A program made the translations under genes and the position numbers. The notes beneath the pieces are model-generated. The model saw only the letters and a program-made list of their open reading frames with translations. It searched no databases and was not told the DNA's origin. This document shows, one piece after another, positions 62,660 through 64,000 of a DNA stretch of 64,000 nt. Source of the DNA: Arthrobacter sp. Bi83 (GTDB lineage: Bacteria; Actinomycetota; Actinomycetes; Actinomycetales; Micrococcaceae); NCBI RefSeq assembly GCF_918698095.1, contig NZ_CAKKLY010000004.1:86854-150853 (forward strand). Reading direction: 5' to 3'. Each line of letters begins with the position of its first letter. Position 1 is the stretch's first letter.

Positions 62660-63754
62660 GTGACGTCCGTGGCCCTCAACGCCGACAAAAACCACAACAA
62701 GACAGCGCTGGTTGTAGGTGCAAGCGGCATCGCCGGTTCAGCAATCGTCGAAAAACTGGGTGAAAACGATGGCTGGACCGTCCTTACGTTGTCCCGGAAC
62801 CCCGTTTCCGGTGGGCAGCCTAGACACGTATCCGCCGATCTCCTATCCACAGACAGCCTCGCCCAGGCACTCAGCGATGAGAAACCAACGCACATCTTCT
62901 TCACCGCCTGGTCCAGGCAGAGTACCGAGCAAGAGAATATCCGCGTCAATGCGGCCATGCTCCGAGACCTTCTCGCTGCCCTGGAGCACGCCCCGGTCGA
63001 ACACGTGGCTCTGATGACTGGTCTGAAGCACTACCTGGGCCCGTTTGAGACCTACGGAGCGGGCCCGATTCCGGAGACCCCCTTTCGTGAAGAAGCACCA
63101 CGGCTCCCGGCCCCGAACTTCTACTACGCGCAAGAAGACGAGCTGTGGGCGGCAGCAGAAAGGCAGGGATTCCGTTGGTCCGTGCACCGATCACACACCG
63201 TAATCGGCCACGCCGTCGGCAACGCAATGAATATGGGACTGACTTTGGCGGCACAAGCTTCCATCTGCAAAGAGCTGGGCCGCCCCTTCGTGTTTCCAGG
63301 CTCCGAGACTCAATGGAACAGCCTCACGGACATGACCGACGCTGACCTCCTTGCCGAGCACATGATATGGGCAGCCACCACCGATGAAGCACACAATCAG
63401 GCCTACAACGTGGTCAACGGCGACGTCTTCCGATGGCGCTGGATGTGGCCGCAAATAGCTGCCTATTTTGGCGTCGAAGCAGAAGGTTTTGAGGGCTCCC
63501 CGCGTCCGCTGGAGGAACAGATGCAAGGCATGGAATCCGTGTGGTCCCAGATTGCCGCCAATCATGGCCTGGCGGAGGCAGACTTATCAAAGATTGCATC
63601 GTGGTGGCACACGGACGCCGATCTTGGACGCCACCTTGAGGTGCTCGCGGACATGGGCAAAAGCCGCGTGGCTGGTTTCACCGGATACCGGAGGACGGAT
63701 GACTCCTTCCGCCAGCTGTTTGACCGCTACCGCAGCGAAAAAATCATCCCCTGA
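62660..63754 (+). CDS. PRISE-like short-chain reductase (progesterone 5-beta-reductase/iridoid synthase family)
   Basis: 364 residues, GTG start. Seen: ALVVGASGIAGSAIVEKLGE (GxxGxxG nucleotide site near residue 17), THIFFTAWSRQSTEQENIRVNAAM, the family's TGLKHYLGPFE with the active-site Lys near 120, and PAPNFYYAQEDELW with the catalytic Tyr near 155. Later SVHRSHTVIGHAVGNAMN matches the RPxxIxG-type segment. PRISE enzymes reduce conjugated enones with NADPH. The substrate is unknown; no other biosynthetic genes are adjacent. Confidence 0.93.
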   Translation: MTSVALNADKNHNKTALVVGASGIAGSAIVEKLGENDGWTVLTLSRNPVSGGQPRHVSADLLSTDSLAQALSDEKPTHIFFTAWSRQSTEQENIRVNAAMLRDLLAALEHAPVEHVALMTGLKHYLGPFETYGAGPIPETPFREEAPRLPAPNFYYAQEDELWAAAERQGFRWSVHRSHTVIGHAVGNAMNMGLTLAAQASICKELGRPFVFPGSETQWNSLTDMTDADLLAEHMIWAATTDEAHNQAYNVVNGDVFRWRWMWPQIAAYFGVEAEGFEGSPRPLEEQMQGMESVWSQIAANHGLAEADLSKIASWWHTDADLGRHLEVLADMGKSRVAGFTGYRRTDDSFRQLFDRYRSEKIIP

Positions 63755-63844
63755 CCGCCCCCATGAGACCACCGGGTCGCTGACCCTTCTCACACGTGTG
63801 GTTGGCCACCGATAGCCAGCAATTCCGGACTGGTGCTTCCGCTG

Positions 63845-64000
63845 TCAGCGGGTCAGCGCGTTTTTCTGGCGGGAGTTGATCGTTGACATCTGTCCGCAGT
63901 TCGAGCGGGTGATGCGGTAGGACCTGGACGTGGTGAAGAGGGGTATGAAGAACAGCGTGAATTTGGTGGCGCGTTCTTCGAGGTGGTGGTGGACGGAGAG
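63845..64000 (-). CDS. Zinc-ribbon domain protein, 5' part beyond the window
   Basis: The 51 C-terminal codons are visible (stop TGA at 63845-63847); the start lies past the right edge. Seen: ERATKFTLFFIPLFTTSRSYRI followed by TRSNCGQ. This is the family of short Arthrobacter-type proteins with an N-terminal CxxC, a KRSTKFTLFFIPLF segment and a second CxxC ribbon. In this copy the first Cys of the second knuckle is Arg (RSNC), so zinc binding may be impaired. Confidence 0.7.
   Translation of the reverse strand, partial: LSVHHHLEERATKFTLFFIPLFTTSRSYRITRSNCGQMSTINSRQKNALTR

Noticed and set aside
1..64000. CRISPR arrays, tRNA/rRNA genes, insertion sequences, prophage
   Set aside because: No regularly spaced repeats, cloverleaf-like sequence, rRNA, transposase or integrase motif was seen in my reading of the window.

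Overview
The window is a roughly 65% GC stretch from a high-GC actinobacterium. The gene content (biotin genes with the small actinobacterial partner BsaP, a DUF4193 protein, a PAS-ANTAR protein, a HelR-type helicase, MctP with DUF3311, many LacI regulators) suggests the Arthrobacter/Pseudarthrobacter group of the Micrococcaceae. That assignment is inferred from content; no rRNA or other marker gene is present. I saw no tRNA, rRNA, CRISPR array, insertion sequence or phage gene.

Layout. 1-5417: a polyol/sugar uptake and oxidation operon (solute-binding lipoprotein, two permeases, a polyol dehydrogenase cut by the left edge) divergent from an AraC regulator. 5479-8825: a LacI regulator divergent from a Gfo/Idh/MocA dehydrogenase and a sugar-phosphate isomerase/epimerase, with a clear promoter and palindromic operator. 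9505-18277: a metal-efflux-like block of two tandem RND permeases with a small lipoprotein between them, facing a Tat-exported multicopper oxidase. 18593-30978: mixed housekeeping and accessory genes (LysE exporter, gamma-glutamyltransferase, MFS, acyltransferase, VOC, PAS-ANTAR, transglycosylase, DUF4193, methyltransferase, MctP/DUF3311, NmrA-like). 31131-37787: the biotin operon bioB-bsaP-bioA-bioF-bioD, coupled by ATGA overlaps and running on into an atypical cytochrome P450 and then an alpha/beta hydrolase. 37858-42350: a helR-like gene broken by three frameshifts, a cupredoxin lipoprotein, a CHAD-domain fragment and a metallo-beta-lactamase-fold hydrolase. 42456-47181: a LacI regulator with two operators in front of nucleoside hydrolase, MFS and ribokinase genes (nucleoside salvage). 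47231-58965: M20 amidohydrolase with MFS, an Lrp-like regulator, a RibD-C protein, ArfB, a low-GC orphan, a luciferase-like oxidoreductase with a carboxylesterase, and LysR with PrpF and MatC-like genes. 59092-64000: an MBL-like protein, then decayed genes (an MFS::CPA1 chimera, a broken XRE regulator, an SDR remnant), a PRISE-type reductase and a zinc-ribbon protein cut by the right edge.

The best lead is the extended biotin operon. It contains the little-known BsaP and a P450 whose near-universal ExxR motif is absent, followed by a hydrolase. Together they could form a BioI/BioH-like source of the pimeloyl precursor. The second lead is the RND pair, in which one copy has lost most of the proton-relay motif and the adaptor is reduced to a 151-residue lipoprotein in an organism expected to have no outer membrane.
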